Counted from the first letter of the stretch, positions 10,848-22,364 are shown. The stretch is 64,000 bases of DNA from Zygnema cylindricum (GCA_037447655.1 JBBHKE010003125.1:177564-241563); one strand, 5' to 3'. Translations and numbers: made by a program. Notes: generated from the sequence alone by a model not told the origin.

Positions 10848-12060
10848 ATGGCGGAGAAAGGGAAATCCCCGGCGGAACCTGGTGGAGGAGCTAGTGGGGG
10901 AGTTAGTGGAGGAGGAGTTACAAGGACACAATATGATGAGTATGACGAATGGGGGGAGAAAAATGTGAAGATGGACGAAGGAACATTTGAAGGCTTTCAA
11001 GAGTTTCTCAAAACACAAGAAGATGATGGAGATGGAGGAGTAAGTGGAGACTCACGCAACTCTAAGAAAATAAAGAAAAAGAAGGGGAAATCTAAACTTT
11101 ATCAAGAAGAGGAGAAGAGCAAAGATGATGATTTTCAAGTGTTTAATAAAACCATCGTCTTCACGGGTTCCAACTATGCAATTTGGAAAAGATACATTCG
11201 AGGAGCATTCACACCGAAAAAACTTTGGGACATCGTTATCGGGGAAGAAACACAACCGAATCCTTCCGTGGATCCAGCCAGAGCACATAAGTGGGACAAG
11301 AAAGATATGGCGGCCTCCACCGCACTTATACAAAGTTGTGCTAGTTCTATGCATGAACACCTTTTAACTCATGATAGGGCTTTTGATTGTTCAACCACTT
11401 TGCAAAATGCGTTTGAAAAAGGGTTTGAGGCAAATGAAAATTATCTCTTTGAAGAATACATAGGGTTTAGAATGAAGGAGAATGAGTCCACTGATGATGG
11501 AGTCAAAAGGTTTAACGTCATCATAGAACAACTTCACTCACTCACTAAATTTCCTAAAGAAAAAGAAAGGTTGTTTATCTTTATAAGGAGTCTTCCAAGC
11601 AAGTTTGCGGTAGCAAAGGAGGTTATCAAGGGGCGAAAGAAACCAACAATGGCATACGCTATCAATCACTTGAAATGTACGGAGAAGGAGAAAGCAACAC
11701 CAAAAGAGGAAAACAATGGGTCATCCTATCAGAGTTATTAAGAGGAGTATGACGGAGGAGCTTACAGCTTTAAAGGATCTAGGGGGAGAGGAGGTGGGCA
11801 TCGTGGACGAGGAGGCAGGTCACTGGGCCCAGGGAGAGGCTCCTATCAACGTGATACCTCTCAGATGACTTGTTACAATTGTAACGAGATTGGTTATGGC
11901 TCTTTTGAATGCCCAGACAAAAGCAAGCAGTGTAACGTTTGTCATAAATGGGGACACACTGGTCCCGGTTGTTATCAAAACAAGGGAAACAATCACGGAG
12001 GGGGACAATTTAGAGGCGGAGGAAGTGGAGGAATTGGTTCGTCAGGTAGAGGGGATTTCG
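10848..12060 (+). pseudogene. Copia element D Gag, with two zinc knuckles
   Basis: Gag builds the virus-like particle and binds RNA. The frame starts at ATG 10848, shortly after the PBS, and runs 297 codons to a TAA at 11739, then continues in the same frame. The N-terminus is Gly/Glu-rich. The capsid-like core carries FTGSNYAIWKRY (about residues 105-116), as in UBN2/retrotran_gag proteins. After the stop come Gly/Arg-rich repeats and two CCHC knuckles: CYNCNEIGYGSFEC, in which the His is replaced by Tyr, and CNVCHKWGHTGPGC, which is intact. The internal stop and the lost His make this a pseudogene. Confidence 0.88.
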
Positions 12061-12186
12061 TTAGGGATGGGCCAATGGGACAGGATCAAGAATCTTTCGT
12101 TTCATTTTCGTTTCATTTATCGAGGAATCACAGGAAGAGAAGGAGGATATTCTATTTCACACACGAGGCAAGGAGAGTAAGGGAAA

Positions 12187-13135
12187 ATTTAACAGTTGGA
12201 TCATAGATTCAGGTGCTACACATCACATGTGTTCAGATCCAAGAATATTCAGTGACATTAGAAAACTCACTATACCAAAATCCATCATAGTGGCTAATGG
12301 TTCGATGATGGTCATCGATACAGTGGGAACAGTACGGTTGGATCTACCGACACAAGATAGGGAAGGGAAAACTAGAGTCAATAGAGTACGCTTTAGCAAT
12401 GTGCTTTATAATCCGGGGCGGTGCATTAATCTTTTAAGTGTCCCACAACTTCAAAAGAAAGGAGAAAGAGCCATATGCTTAAAAGGAGGTATAATCATTT
12501 TGAGTAGTAAAACAGGGCCATTTGCAGAAGGCATTGTGACTGAAAATATGCAAAGTAGGTTGATTTGGAGAAAACCTGAAAATAGGACGGCGGATGAAGA
12601 AGGTCATCTCGATTCAGCAGAGGTCAATAAGGAGGACCTCACGTTGTGGCACTATCGTATGTGTCACACTTCAGAGAGTAACATTAAGGAGATGATTCGT
12701 AATGGGGCGGTTCGAGGACTAGATGTGGCAACAGAAGAGAAGGTTATTGGATGTGTTGGATGCACAAAAGGGAAGCATAAAAGGAAGCCTCATCCGGTGA
12801 AAGATTTGCAATTCAAAGCGAATGCCATTCTAGATCTAGTACATGTAGATCTTTGTGGGGACACACATCTAGAAACTATTGGAAAAACTAAATACATTAT
12901 GGTGATAGTTGATGATTTCAGTAGGAAGACATGGGTATATCTTTTAAAAGCTAAGTCAGACGCTCTTAAAATATTTAAAGACTTTGTGGTTATGGCTGAG
13001 AGGGAAAGTGGGAGGCAGGTAAAGGCGGTACGTTTGGACCGCGGAGGTGAATTTCTTGCTTTCGCTGATTATTATAAAGAGACGGGATTAAGCAGCAGTT
13101 CACGACTCCTTATTACCCACAATCGGATAGAATAG
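12187..13135 (+). pseudogene. Copia element D protease and integrase N-terminal half
   Basis: After a frame change near 12.1-12.2 kb the sequence WIIDSGATHHMCSD (from about 12193) gives an intact retropepsin active site, DSGA. It is followed by a GAG-pre-integrase region with a zinc-binding H-H-C-C pattern (WHYRMCH ... CVGCTKGKH) and the integrase core, which shows the first two acidic residues (VHVDLCG and RLDRGGEF). The frame breaks near 13095 before the third acidic residue. Confidence 0.88.
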
Positions 13136-13509
13136 CAGAAAAGAAGAACCGGACATTGCAAGAGATGGTGCGAGCCATGCTCCATACGACAAAACTCACA
13201 CATCGTCTTTGGGGAGAAGCAATCAAGGCAGCTAACCATATTACCAAGAGGAGAATAAACTCAGCTTTGGGCAACAAAACACTGGAGGAACTTTGGAGTG
13301 GACAAATACCTACGGTAAAACACTTAAGGATTTGGGGATGTGAGGCTATGGGATACATAGAGGAAAGAAATCGGGAGGGAAAGTTTGCTGCACGGTCATG
13401 GGAAGGATATTTTGTAGGATATAGTGAGAAATCAATGCAGTATAGGATTTACAACCCAGTTACTAGAAGGGTTAAAGAGTCTAGAAATGTGGAGTTGAAT
13501 GAGAACTAG
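13093..13509 (+). pseudogene. Copia element D integrase C-terminal part
   Basis: The +1-shifted continuation reads TPYYPQSDRIAEKKNRTLQE and carries the third DDE acidic residue (AEKKN; AERKN is usual). It runs on through HRLWGEAIKAANHITKRR, KTLEELWSG and GYFVGYSEKS to a stop at 13507. Downstream (13516-14040) is an acidic linker with several frame changes, as expected between copia IN and RT. Confidence 0.85.
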
Positions 13510-14039
13510 GAATCGATGGTGAAAGGAGCTAATGAGTCCAAACGAGCTCAAGATTATGAGGAGGAGAGTCATTATGAGAAGTTCACTGGAGAGGAAGAGA
13601 AAAAGGACGAAGTTTTAATAGAGGTTGGGACGAAGAAAAAGGTGCTATTTGTAAAGAAACCTTTAGAGAAATTTTCGACACCGAAGCTTAGCGGCACCGC
13701 ATCACAAGGAGACAAGGTCATCAGAGAATCACCCACTGGCAATGACAACGTGATATGAAAAGAGACACCCCTAGAGAAGGATGAGGATGACAAGATTGAG
13801 AGCAGTGATTCGGATAAGGAATTTGCAGAAAACCTACGGAGAAGTAAGAGATCCACTAAAGGGAAGGCACCGGAATGATTCTCACCTGGACAATCATATA
13901 AAAAGAAAAATAGCTACCAGAGGGCAATTTCCGAAATTAGAGAAGGAAGGGCGGAATCTTTTCTCTTATGAAAGGCAATTACATAAAATCGTCTGGCGGA
14001 TCCTCAATATTATCAAGAGGCTCGAGACTCGGACAAATG

Positions 14040-15165
14040 GGAGGAGAAGTGGAAACCGACGTTTATCAAAGAATTTAATTCTGTAAAATCAAATGGGTGT
14101 TTTGAAGAGGTAGACTTACCGATTGGTAAGAAGGCGATAGACTCAAAGTGAGTTTTTAAAACAAAGACGGGAGCTTCGGGAGAAATTCTTAAGTATAAGG
14201 CATGGTTAGTATGTAAGGGCTTCCCGCAAAAGGAAGGTATTGACTATTCGGAGACATTTACTCTTGTTGTTAAGTTCGAATCATTGCGCGCAATTATTGC
14301 AATGGCGGCGGCAGGAGGAATGCACATCCAACAGATGAATGTAGAGACGACCTTTTTAAATGGTGATTTGGAGGAGGAGGTGTATATGATAATACCAAAA
14401 GGATTTCCTGGAAAGAATGGTAAGGTATGGAGGTTGTGGAAGGCTTTCTATGGTTTGAAGCAGGCACCAAGAACATAGAACCATAAACTTCACAAGGTTT
14501 TATTAGTTTTAGGATTTAAGAGGCTTACTTCAGATTGTGGAGTGTATATTCGGGGAGAAGGTTGGGACATGATAATATTTAGTGTATATGTCGATGACTT
14601 TATTTCCATCTCTCACAACTTAGAGTTACTTGGAGAATTAAAGATTGAATTTCGAATGCACTTTAAAATTACAGATTTAGGGGATGCACAATACATTGTG
14701 AGAATTCAGATTCAGAGGAGGAGGAATGGAGATTTTAAGTTGAGCCAATAGCAATATGCAAAAGAGGTACTAGAAAGGTTTGGGTTCTTAGATTGTAAGC
14801 CACTTGGAACTCCCCTTGATCCTCGTGACAAGCCTTCTAACTTTGATAAAAGTCTCGAGGTTGATGCCCCGTATAGGGAGGCAGTCGGAAGTTTAATGTA
14901 TTTGAGTGTCGGTACTAGGCCAGACACTAGTGACGCAGTGAGTGTGGTTAGTCGGTATTGTAGCAATGTGAAAAAAATACATTGGGAGGCAGTGAAGAGA
15001 ATCTTTAGATATTTGGATGGAACACTTAGTCTTGGAATTGTTTATAGGAAAGGTGAGAGCTTGAATTGTTATGGATATTGTGATGCCGACTATGGAGGGG
15101 ACCATGATACAGGAAGGTCTACGTCAAGATATGTGTTTTTACCTGCAGGAGGAGCTATCTCGTGA
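14040..15165 (+). pseudogene. Copia element D RT and truncated RNase H
   Basis: RT motifs are visible across several stops: WKPTFIKEFNSV, KGFPQKEGIDYSETF, QQMNVETTFLNGDLEEEVYM, FYGLKQAPRT and SVYVDDFIS (catalytic YVDD, 14587-14598), then DLGDAQYIV. After a further stop come PYREAVGSLMYLSVGTRPD and an RNase H start (YCDADYGGD). The sequence ends abruptly at 15165, before the rest of RNase H, PPT and 3' LTR, where the methyltransferase-family element begins. It is inactive. Confidence 0.88.
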
Positions 15166-16341
15166 AATTCCGGTTCTGAATTGACGCCTAATTTTGACTC
15201 AGGGTAATAAATGCTCTCCCTGTCTGGTGGACTTAAACTAACATCCTACAGACAGCCAACAGCAAAATCTACGAGATTATCCCAAAAGTTACGTGGTGTT
15301 CCACAATTTAGCCCCCAAAGTGACAAGTGAAATTGGTCGCATGTAACAAAAGTAGAAATCTTGAAACGTTATAACTCTGTCTTCCAGCCTCCATTAGGCG
15401 CGAAATAAAGTGCGTTCCGCTCAGTTTGGAAAATAGAAGGATCTGGTCTAGCTGGGTACACTCCTTCCTCCGTACTCCGATGACCGTACAGGGGAGAAAA
15501 GCCTGAAAATCCATAGTGATCAGAAGAAGTGCCGGTAAAGCCAACGAGCTTGACAGATCATACATTGTGGACATTTGGTCATATTTGCAAACATTGTAGA
15601 ACATTGTTTAAGATTGTTGCTAAATTCTTGGATATTTAGTTGTTTTGGTTTACTATCTTCCACCCTAACTTGTCTCGTGTTGGTGTGCATTGCATTTCTC
15701 GCCCGTACTTGACTTTATATACGAGGTGACCGGTCGACTTCGGTATTTCGCGAGGAGCAGAAAAAAAGGAAGCAAGTTGGATTAGGATTTTTACAAAACT
15801 CTCAGTTGCAATTCACTTTTGACAATCACCAGATTGTTAAAGGTGTTGTGCAAGTATCACGATGCCTTGTGGGCGCAAGAGCGTGTTAGGATAGTTGGCT
15901 GATCGTTGGAGGGAACGAGATTGGAGTTGATTTGTTCAAATCCACTCGTATCGAGCAATGCAATTTCCCATTTTTCCATTCTTGCTATCTGGCCCAGAAT
16001 GGCCTTAGCTGAGTTCGCTTTGTTTGGAGTGAGATTTCTTCTTCAGATCTTGCCATTGGTGGCATTGATTAGTTCCCTTTTGGATTGTGTCACTATGGAT
16101 CTGCACTTGTGAGTGCTTAGATAGTAAGGTATTTGCCTTTATAGATCTGGCCCTTCGGCCTTGTCCCCTTGTTTGCAAGGTAGAAGGTTTCGGTAACACG
16201 AATTCCTGATTGATCTAGCTATTGAGGCCTTGATAGAGATTGATTGGCTGATTGGATAAGAGAGTGGTGTGGGAAGGCATTTGAAGCATCTTCTATAGAT
16301 CGATTTTGCTATCCAGTCTTCATTTGGTTTTTTCACTTTTT
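15166..16341 (+). mobile_element. 5' LTR/leader of a methyltransferase-bearing retroelement
   Basis: This noncoding stretch joins the broken copia RNase H directly and leads to the Gag start at 16342. Its second half (from about 15830) is clearly related to 63.2-63.69 kb: shared blocks include 'atgccttg.gggcgcaagagc', 'agatcttgcc.ttggtggca', 'ggatctgcac', 'tatagat.tggccctt', 'ggccttg' and 'tatgcccac.gattgggata'. The LTR edge and PBS are not identified. Confidence 0.6.
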
Positions 16342-17560
16342 ATGCCCACCGATTGGGATAATCTCGATTATCTTTTCGGCACTATCCGATGGTAGGCCCA
16401 CAGAATTAGGACCATCAGACTTACCTAGTCTTTTGGACCATCCTTTCGAGATATCTTGGGTCAAATTTCCCCTTCAGTCCGATCGTCTCTCACCTCAGTA
16501 TCTTATTTATCATCAATCTCTTCCACACTTTTCGAGGAAGAATCTGACTATGATTCCCTTGACGGGTCAGATTCCAATTCATTATCTTTTTGGTTTCCGC
16601 AACTTAAAAATCCATTATTAGCCACACTCATTCCATTAGTGGAAATGGCTTCCACATCCGATGGAGGGGGTAGGCTTCAATTCTGTTTTTCAGGAATGAA
16701 AGACACATTGACCCTATCTCATTTCCGTATGTTATTCGATACCGAAATGCGCGATCTTGCATTTCGGTACCAAGATCGGTTTGACCTACGGGTTGCTTTC
16801 TCTCTTTTAGGTCGTTACCTTCGCGGTTCAGCCCTTACTCTTTATTCTTGCAAGTATGATTCCGTACTTGCGATGACGCAGTTTTCTCTAGCTTTCGCTA
16901 AAAGTCTTGCTATTATAGGACAACCAGAAATTCCTCATCAACCGGCTATCTCGAAAGTCTTTGATCTCAACGGCGATGTTATTACAACAGCAGTTGCGGA
17001 AATACCGCAACAGTTTGCTATAGCCTCACGTGCTAGAATCTCGGCACGACCAACGATGAGGATCCTTATACTGGATCAACTTTCAATCATGTTTGAAATG
17101 TTGCAAGCAAAATACCGTATGCAAAACAGTGACCATGTTCGCGAGTTGATGAACATTGAACAAAAATCAGGAGAGACCATCCCTACCATGCGTGCTCGTA
17201 TGGAAGTTCTTCGTGAAGCATTGTCGGACTTGATGTCGGATGCTGAAGCTGTCCAAAAAGTTGTAGGACAGTTTCCGATTCAATCTAAGAAATTTATCCA
17301 GAGTCACCTGACTCAAACCTACGGCTTGAAGTTCACTTTCGACCAAGCCGCCCAGCATACTGTGAAGTATGAAATGCAAAACTGTTGGTGGGAAGCCCAT
17401 GACCGTCCTAAAGCGGTCCCGAAAGAACCGATTATTCCACCATGGAACAATCCTTGTCCTAACAACCAGCCTCCTAAGGTCCCGGCCATGGGGACCCCAC
17501 CAGTTGCTCCCGGAACTAGATTATGTTTTCGATGTGGGAAGACGGGGAATGATGCCTGAA
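16342..17560 (+). pseudogene. Gag of the methyltransferase-bearing retroelement
   Basis: ATG 16342 opens with MPTDWDNL, the same start as the related copy at 63697. Two in-frame TAG codons follow early (16393 and about 16426), then an open frame runs to 17559. It contains an acidic Ser-rich N-terminal part, a helical capsid-like core (FSGMKDTLTLSHFRMLFDTE, then RGSALTLYSCKYDSV) and a proline-rich stretch leading to a CCHC knuckle CFRCGKTGNDA, whose His is replaced by Asn and which is broken by a TGA. It is a particle-forming, RNA-binding protein by position and layout. Assignment to gypsy-like Gag is an inference. Confidence 0.75.
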
Positions 17561-17993
17561 TGTGTCAAGAAAAAAGTGATACCTGTACACATTGCAAGCA
17601 ACAAGACATTATGTCCAATGTTGTTATATAAAGAACCCAGAATTTTCTTATCAGAACAAAATTAAGAGTGGTGGCATTCCCGCTCGATCCGCAAGACCAG
17701 TTCAACCGGTTAAAGAACCGGAGAAGGACACCACTCCACCTAACGTATCTCGAAGAGAGAGAGAGCGTTTGGAAATGCAAGAGCAAATGGCGGCTATGAT
17801 GAAAGAACAATTCGCAGCCTTCATGACTCAAATGAAGCCACAATTTACAGGCATGGTTCGCACTATTGTACACATGCCCACGTTGGCAGGTTGAATCTGA
17901 CAAGATTCCAACATCCAACAACGAGAGGCTACGTTCGACAATGGTTCCACCGATCACAGCCATGACGGTAAAACTCCTAACACACGCATTCCT
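17561..17993 (+). pseudogene. Gag tail with coiled coil, frame-shifted
   Basis: Frame 17592-17894 continues the Gag tail with remnant Cys/His spacing and then a Met/Gln/Glu-rich helical segment, RRERERLEMQEQMAAMMKEQ, which looks like a short coiled coil between the zinc knuckle and protease. It is out of frame with both neighbours. Confidence 0.55.
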
Positions 17994-18630
17994 TTGTCAT
18001 TCACTAAAGAACCTTCTCCTCCCTTGCTTGAAACCGCTTCAGCCATCGCGGCTGAAGCTCTCAACATAGTGGATCGAACTATACACGAGGCACACCGCGT
18101 AAAAGAACGCTTTTGCATTCTATTCACTATAATTTCTGACTCACCAAATATCTCCACTATCTCCGCTTTACAGGCATTGCAGCTGCACAGAAATCTTGCT
18201 GCTATTGAGCCTATTTCCATAGAGGATCAAAATTCTCTCGATCCTCACATCAATTTTTTGGATAACAAGAAAGGTGCATTGTTGTTCAATGGTATAGCCC
18301 CTTCCCTGCCTCCCATAGATACGGGTGCAAAGCCGGTGATATTGGGCTCTAGCTTTGCACTCAAGTTTTACCTAACTCCGGACAAGCTTCAGCCCACTGC
18401 GACTCGCTTGTTGACATCAGCTGGTACAACCGAGCCAGTCTTAGGAATCACTAAGGAACCGCTCGTCTTTTGGTTCCAGAATGGAACCGACTTTGCAAAG
18501 ATCTCGGTTAACGCTCTGGTCACTAAATGTAGTGACTATGAATGCCTAGTGGGTTAGGACGTTATATTTCGTGTAAGGGGTGGAGTTGACATGGATGATC
18601 AACCATTTTCTTATAGGCCCACTAACTTTC
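17994..18630 (+). pseudogene. Retropepsin-like protease domain
   Basis: Within frame 17994-18557 the motif LPPIDTGAKPVILGSSFA (about residues 103-120) matches a retroviral-type aspartic protease active site (DTGA) with its following hydrophobic strand. The end reads DYECLVG, then after a stop RVRGGVDMDDQPFSYRP, resembling the C-terminal LG-D strand of Ty3/gypsy proteases. It would cleave the polyprotein. The active-site triplet is intact, but the reading frame is interrupted before and after. Confidence 0.75.
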
Positions 18631-18664
18631 CAAAACGCAAAATCTGATTCCACTAATTTCAGCT

Positions 18665-19396
18665 ATGAAACCGATGCCTGTTATGGCGCATCCGGCCACC
18701 TTCGTACCTGCATTTTCATGGAATTTTGTGGGGGCCGAAATACTTCATTCATTGCCAGCAGAAGAAATTCTACCCGATAGTTCTTACTTGCGAGAAATTT
18801 TCAGTGACCCAAGATTTCTTATACATACGAGGGAATTTGATCACATCTATAACCAAACCTTGTCAGTTCCACTTTCTCCAGTCTCTCCTCCAATCCAAAT
18901 TCCTACAGACTCATATGGGTTTCTTTCCATTAATTGGAATCCGGTCCAATAAAGACCTCATCCAAATGGATTGGTGATTTTGGACCTCTTCGCAAGAATT
19001 GGCACTTCCATCCTTTTTTGTTTGGGAAATGGATTATTAATCGGATTTTACTATTCTATCAAGATCGATCCTTTAGCACGGAAAGCACAAGTACATCATT
19101 GTGATCTGTTACATTCCCAATAGCCGCATTTGTAACAAAAATCCGCATAGAATCATATGTATACTGCCCTCCCACAAGACATCCCGATTGTGGGTAACCA
19201 TCACTTACTGGAGATTAGGCCGGTTGATCTAGTTTTCGGCGGATGGGAGTGTCAAGGAATGTCTCGGGCCGAGAAAGGCCTCGGATTAGCGGATCCCCGT
19301 ACCAAATTATTTTTTGAATTGGTCCGCATCCTCCACTTTCTACAAACTTTAAAGAATCCAATGGGGTTTACTTTGTTGTTCTTTGGTCCAAAATAG
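18665..19396 (+). pseudogene. Retroelement-borne C5 cytosine DNA methyltransferase, N-terminal part
   Basis: One continuous frame with four stops (18950, then three between 19121 and 19147) shows the ordered motifs of a C5-DNA methyltransferase. Motif I is LDLFARIGTS (DLFAGIGT is usual) from about 18980. Motif II is SIKIDPLARKA, near 19055-19087. Motif III-like is LPQDIPIV. Motif IV is DLVFGGWECQGMS, with the catalytic Cys at 19250-19252; the usual PCQ is ECQ. Then come GLADPRTKLFFELVRIL and NPMGFTLLF. The sequence ends where ENV (motif VI) should follow, so motifs VI-X are absent. The enzyme class transfers methyl from S-adenosylmethionine to cytosine C5. Here it lies after Gag and protease in the same strand order, so it is cargo of the element, not a host gene. 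This copy cannot be active. Confidence 0.87.
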
Positions 19397-19549
19397 AGCG
19401 CAGAAGCCACCCAAACTATCATGCAAAAAGCTAAGCGAAGCTAGGCCAATAAACAATCATTTGAAATGCATCCTCCATTTAACATACACGCATACACAGA
19501 TGCAATCATTCATCCGCACACAGGCAAAGCAATCATTCGNNNNNNNNNN
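19397..19549. other. Unassigned DNA ending in a 10-N assembly gap
   Basis: The methyltransferase similarity ends at 19396. A short run without features follows, then N at 19540-19549. The rest of the retroelement (RT, RNase H, integrase, 3' LTR) may lie in the gap or be deleted. Confidence 0.8.
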
Positions 19550-19596
<47 letters not shown>

Positions 19597-19782
19597 TGGT
19601 AGCTTTGTTTTTTTTTAGTTCTTACCATTTTTATTTAGTTATTGATTTACGTATTTATTTATTTTATTTTATTTATAGTTATTTGAATTTTATGGAGCGA
19701 ACGGGGGGATGCACTTATCTTTTAGACTTGCTGCTTCTTGGGTGTTTTTCTGTTTTTTTGGGTATTTTACTGGTTTTTTTTT

Positions 19783-19818
<36 letters not shown>

Positions 19819-19844
19819 TTTTTTTTTTTTTTTTTTTTTTTTTT

Positions 19845-19935
<91 letters not shown>

Positions 19936-19990
19936 GTTTTTTCTTATTTTTTATTGTATTGTAATATATATACATTTCTGATTTTTTTCT
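19550..19990 (+). repeat. Poly-T and T-rich low-complexity tract
   Basis: There is a T run of more than 40 bases right after the gap, then from 19780 to 19930 almost pure T with single A, G or C breaks. Phe-only open frames here are artefacts. The run may be true poly-A on the minus strand or a sequencing/assembly artefact at the gap edge. Confidence 0.9.
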
Positions 19991-20220
19991 AAAAATGATA
20001 ACCAATAAATAAATAAAAAAGATCCAACCGAGAGATTATCTCGGGCTTCCACCGGAGAATAGCCAGAAAAGGACAAAAAACAAAAGGGGGAGGGAGGTGG
20101 GCGACCGGGAGGGAACAAGGAGGAAGAGGGAGGGAGAGAGAGAGAGAGACGGAAGAAAACTGCGGGGCACAAGGTAAGGAGGCGGCGACAGTGGTCCTAC
20201 CGCTAATGATGTATTAATAT

Positions 20221-20820
20221 TCCCCCCGACTCCTACTACTTATTATCCTCCACCCCTCCTCCCCCCCCCCTCCTCTTCCCTTTCCTCCTCCCTGCCCCTG
20301 TTCCCTTTTCTCCCACAACACCCTTCCCCCTGCCTTTAACGTGAGTTGTTTTGGCAGCCTACATCTACCCCTCCACCCCCCACTCTCTCTTCGTCTCCCC
20401 TCTCTCGCTCTTTCTCTCTCCCTCCCTTGATCCCTCTCACTCTCCCTCCCTATTCTTTTCCATCTCCTTCTCCCCTCCCACTTCTTGTTCCTTACATCAC
20501 CCTCTCCCCCTCCCTCTCCCTTTCTTTCCCTCTCCCTCTCTGTCGCTCCCAAACTCTCCCCTCACTTTTCCTTCCTCCCTCCCTCTCTACCTCCCTCTCC
20601 ACCTCCCTCCCCCCACCATTTCCCCCTCCCTCTCCCTTTCCCTCTCCCTTCCATTTTCCTCCCCCACCACCATTCTTAAATCTCCCCATCCTTCCCTCTC
20701 CCCCCCTCCCCGCCCTAGAATATACCCCTCCCTCTCCCCTCAATGAAATATCTCCTCTTCACCCCTCCTTTCTCCCCCTTCCCCTTTCTCTCCTCCGCTC
20801 CCACTACAATTTTCCCCCCG
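20221..20820 (+). repeat. Polypyrimidine tract (C/T), ~600 bp
   Basis: The plus strand is nearly all C and T (CCCTCTC, CTCCCTC, TCCCCC units). It is immediately followed by a purine-rich tract. Open frames in it are compositional. Confidence 0.88.
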
Positions 20821-21735
20821 GTGGTGGTAGTGGAGGGAAGCGGATATGGAGGGAGTGTTATGGGGGTGAGGAGGGGGGCAGGGATAGGGGGAGAGGAGTT
20901 GAGGGGAGTGGGGACTTTAAAGGGAAAGTGGGCGGGAGGGAGGAGAGGAAAGTGAGGGAAGGTGTGGAGGGAAGCGTGAACTTTAGAAAGTAGCAGAATG
21001 TCGGCGAGGAAGTTAGCGAATTCCGAGTCGATATATTGGGGAAGGGAGGAGGTAGGGTAACAGGGAGAAAACAGAATGAGGAATTCTTTCAGGAGTGGGA
21101 GGGAGGTAGAGGACGTGGGAGGGAAGTGGGGTTTCCGGTGGAGGGTTGAGAGGACGAGGTATTTTGTGAAGGGACGATCTAGGAGAGAAAAGGGGGGAAG
21201 GGAAAGAAAATGTTGGGGAGGTCGAAGAGGTTGTGGATAATGTCGGAGACGGAGGGACGTGGTGAGAGACTGAGGAGTATCTTTACGAGAGGAAGAGGGG
21301 AGGGGGAAAGTAGTGGGAAGGGTGGGGAATAACTATATTATATGATATGGCGGAAAATAAGGTGTGGATAGGAAAGATTATGAGGGATGCAGGCAGTTGG
21401 GCGATTGAGAGGGTGAGAGAAGGGAAAGGGAGGCGGAAGAAAACGTCATGAGAGGGAGGACGAACTAGAAAAGGGTGTCGAGGGGATTTTGAGGGATATC
21501 AATAGGAGAGGGAGACAAGTGGAAGACGGAAATATAAGTGGAAATGCGAGACGGAGGAGTACAAGAGATATCGTTAGCAAAGAAAAAGTAAGGCAATTGG
21601 AAATGATGCTCATTCCTAGGTTAGGGATAGGGAGAAGGAGGCGTATCTCTATTGAAGAGGAAGGGAAATTGGGGAGGAAAAAGTGGGAAGGAGAGGATGA
21701 CGGATCTCGCTAGGAGAGAGAAGGTGAGAGATGGT
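20821..21735 (+). repeat. Polypurine tract (G/A), ~900 bp
   Basis: The plus strand switches abruptly to G/A-rich sequence (GGAGGG, GAGAGG, GGGAAG units) at about 20820. With the preceding pyrimidine tract it makes an imperfect inverted arrangement that could fold back or form triplex (H-DNA). No gene is recognised. Confidence 0.8.
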
Positions 21736-21989
21736 TGAGGAGGATGTGAGTGAATGAGGGGTTGTAGCTGTCATTTCGGCTTTATATCAGTACAGAGGCA
21801 GGGGATGGATGGCGAGGGAGTGACATGGTTCAATGACCTATGGTGGGAGGTGCAGAGATATACGAAGTATAGCACTAGGTGGTAAAATTACACCAGAGAT
21901 TGGCAACCTTGTGCGACTTACAAATCTGTGAGTGAATATTGGGTTGGGCATAGATGCAGAATGGGAAAAGGGAATGGAAAAACTAGGGG

Positions 21990-22116
21990 GGAGTGTGAGG
22001 GGGGTTGGGAGGATGGAGGAAAAGAGTCGAATGTTGTGAGAGAGGGTGGGGAGGGTAAGAGAGAGAGAGAGAGAGAGCAAGAAGATGCATGTTGTGCTTT
22101 TTCTGTAAGCAAGAGA

Positions 22117-22157
<41 letters not shown>

Positions 22158-22360
22158 GGGGGGGGGGGTGGGTTGGGGGGGGGGGGGGGAAAGGTGGGAC
22201 GGTGAAGAATGTATGGTGTGGAGATTATTTGAGAGAGGGATTGAGGGGTGGTGGGCAAGAAAAGAGGATAAAAAGGACACAAAAAGAGGAGGGAAAAGAC
22301 AAAAATACGAGGAAAAAAAGTTTATAGAAAGAGAGTATGCAAAAAATTGAACGAAAAAAA
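21990..22360 (+). repeat. Purine tract with a long G run
   Basis: GAGAGA repeats near 22060-22078 are followed by an almost uninterrupted G tract at about 22121-22188, broken only by a few T, then by GA-rich sequence. This is a strong candidate for G-quadruplex formation. Slippage errors in the assembly are likely. Confidence 0.88.
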
Positions 22361-22364
22361 TAGT

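Noticed and set aside
19605-19992. Phe-rich open frames over the T tract
   Set aside because: They are translations of poly-T next to an assembly gap.
20346-20993. Pro/Ser/Leu-rich 215-codon frame
   Set aside because: Low-complexity C/T tract; no codon structure, frames are open on several registers at once.
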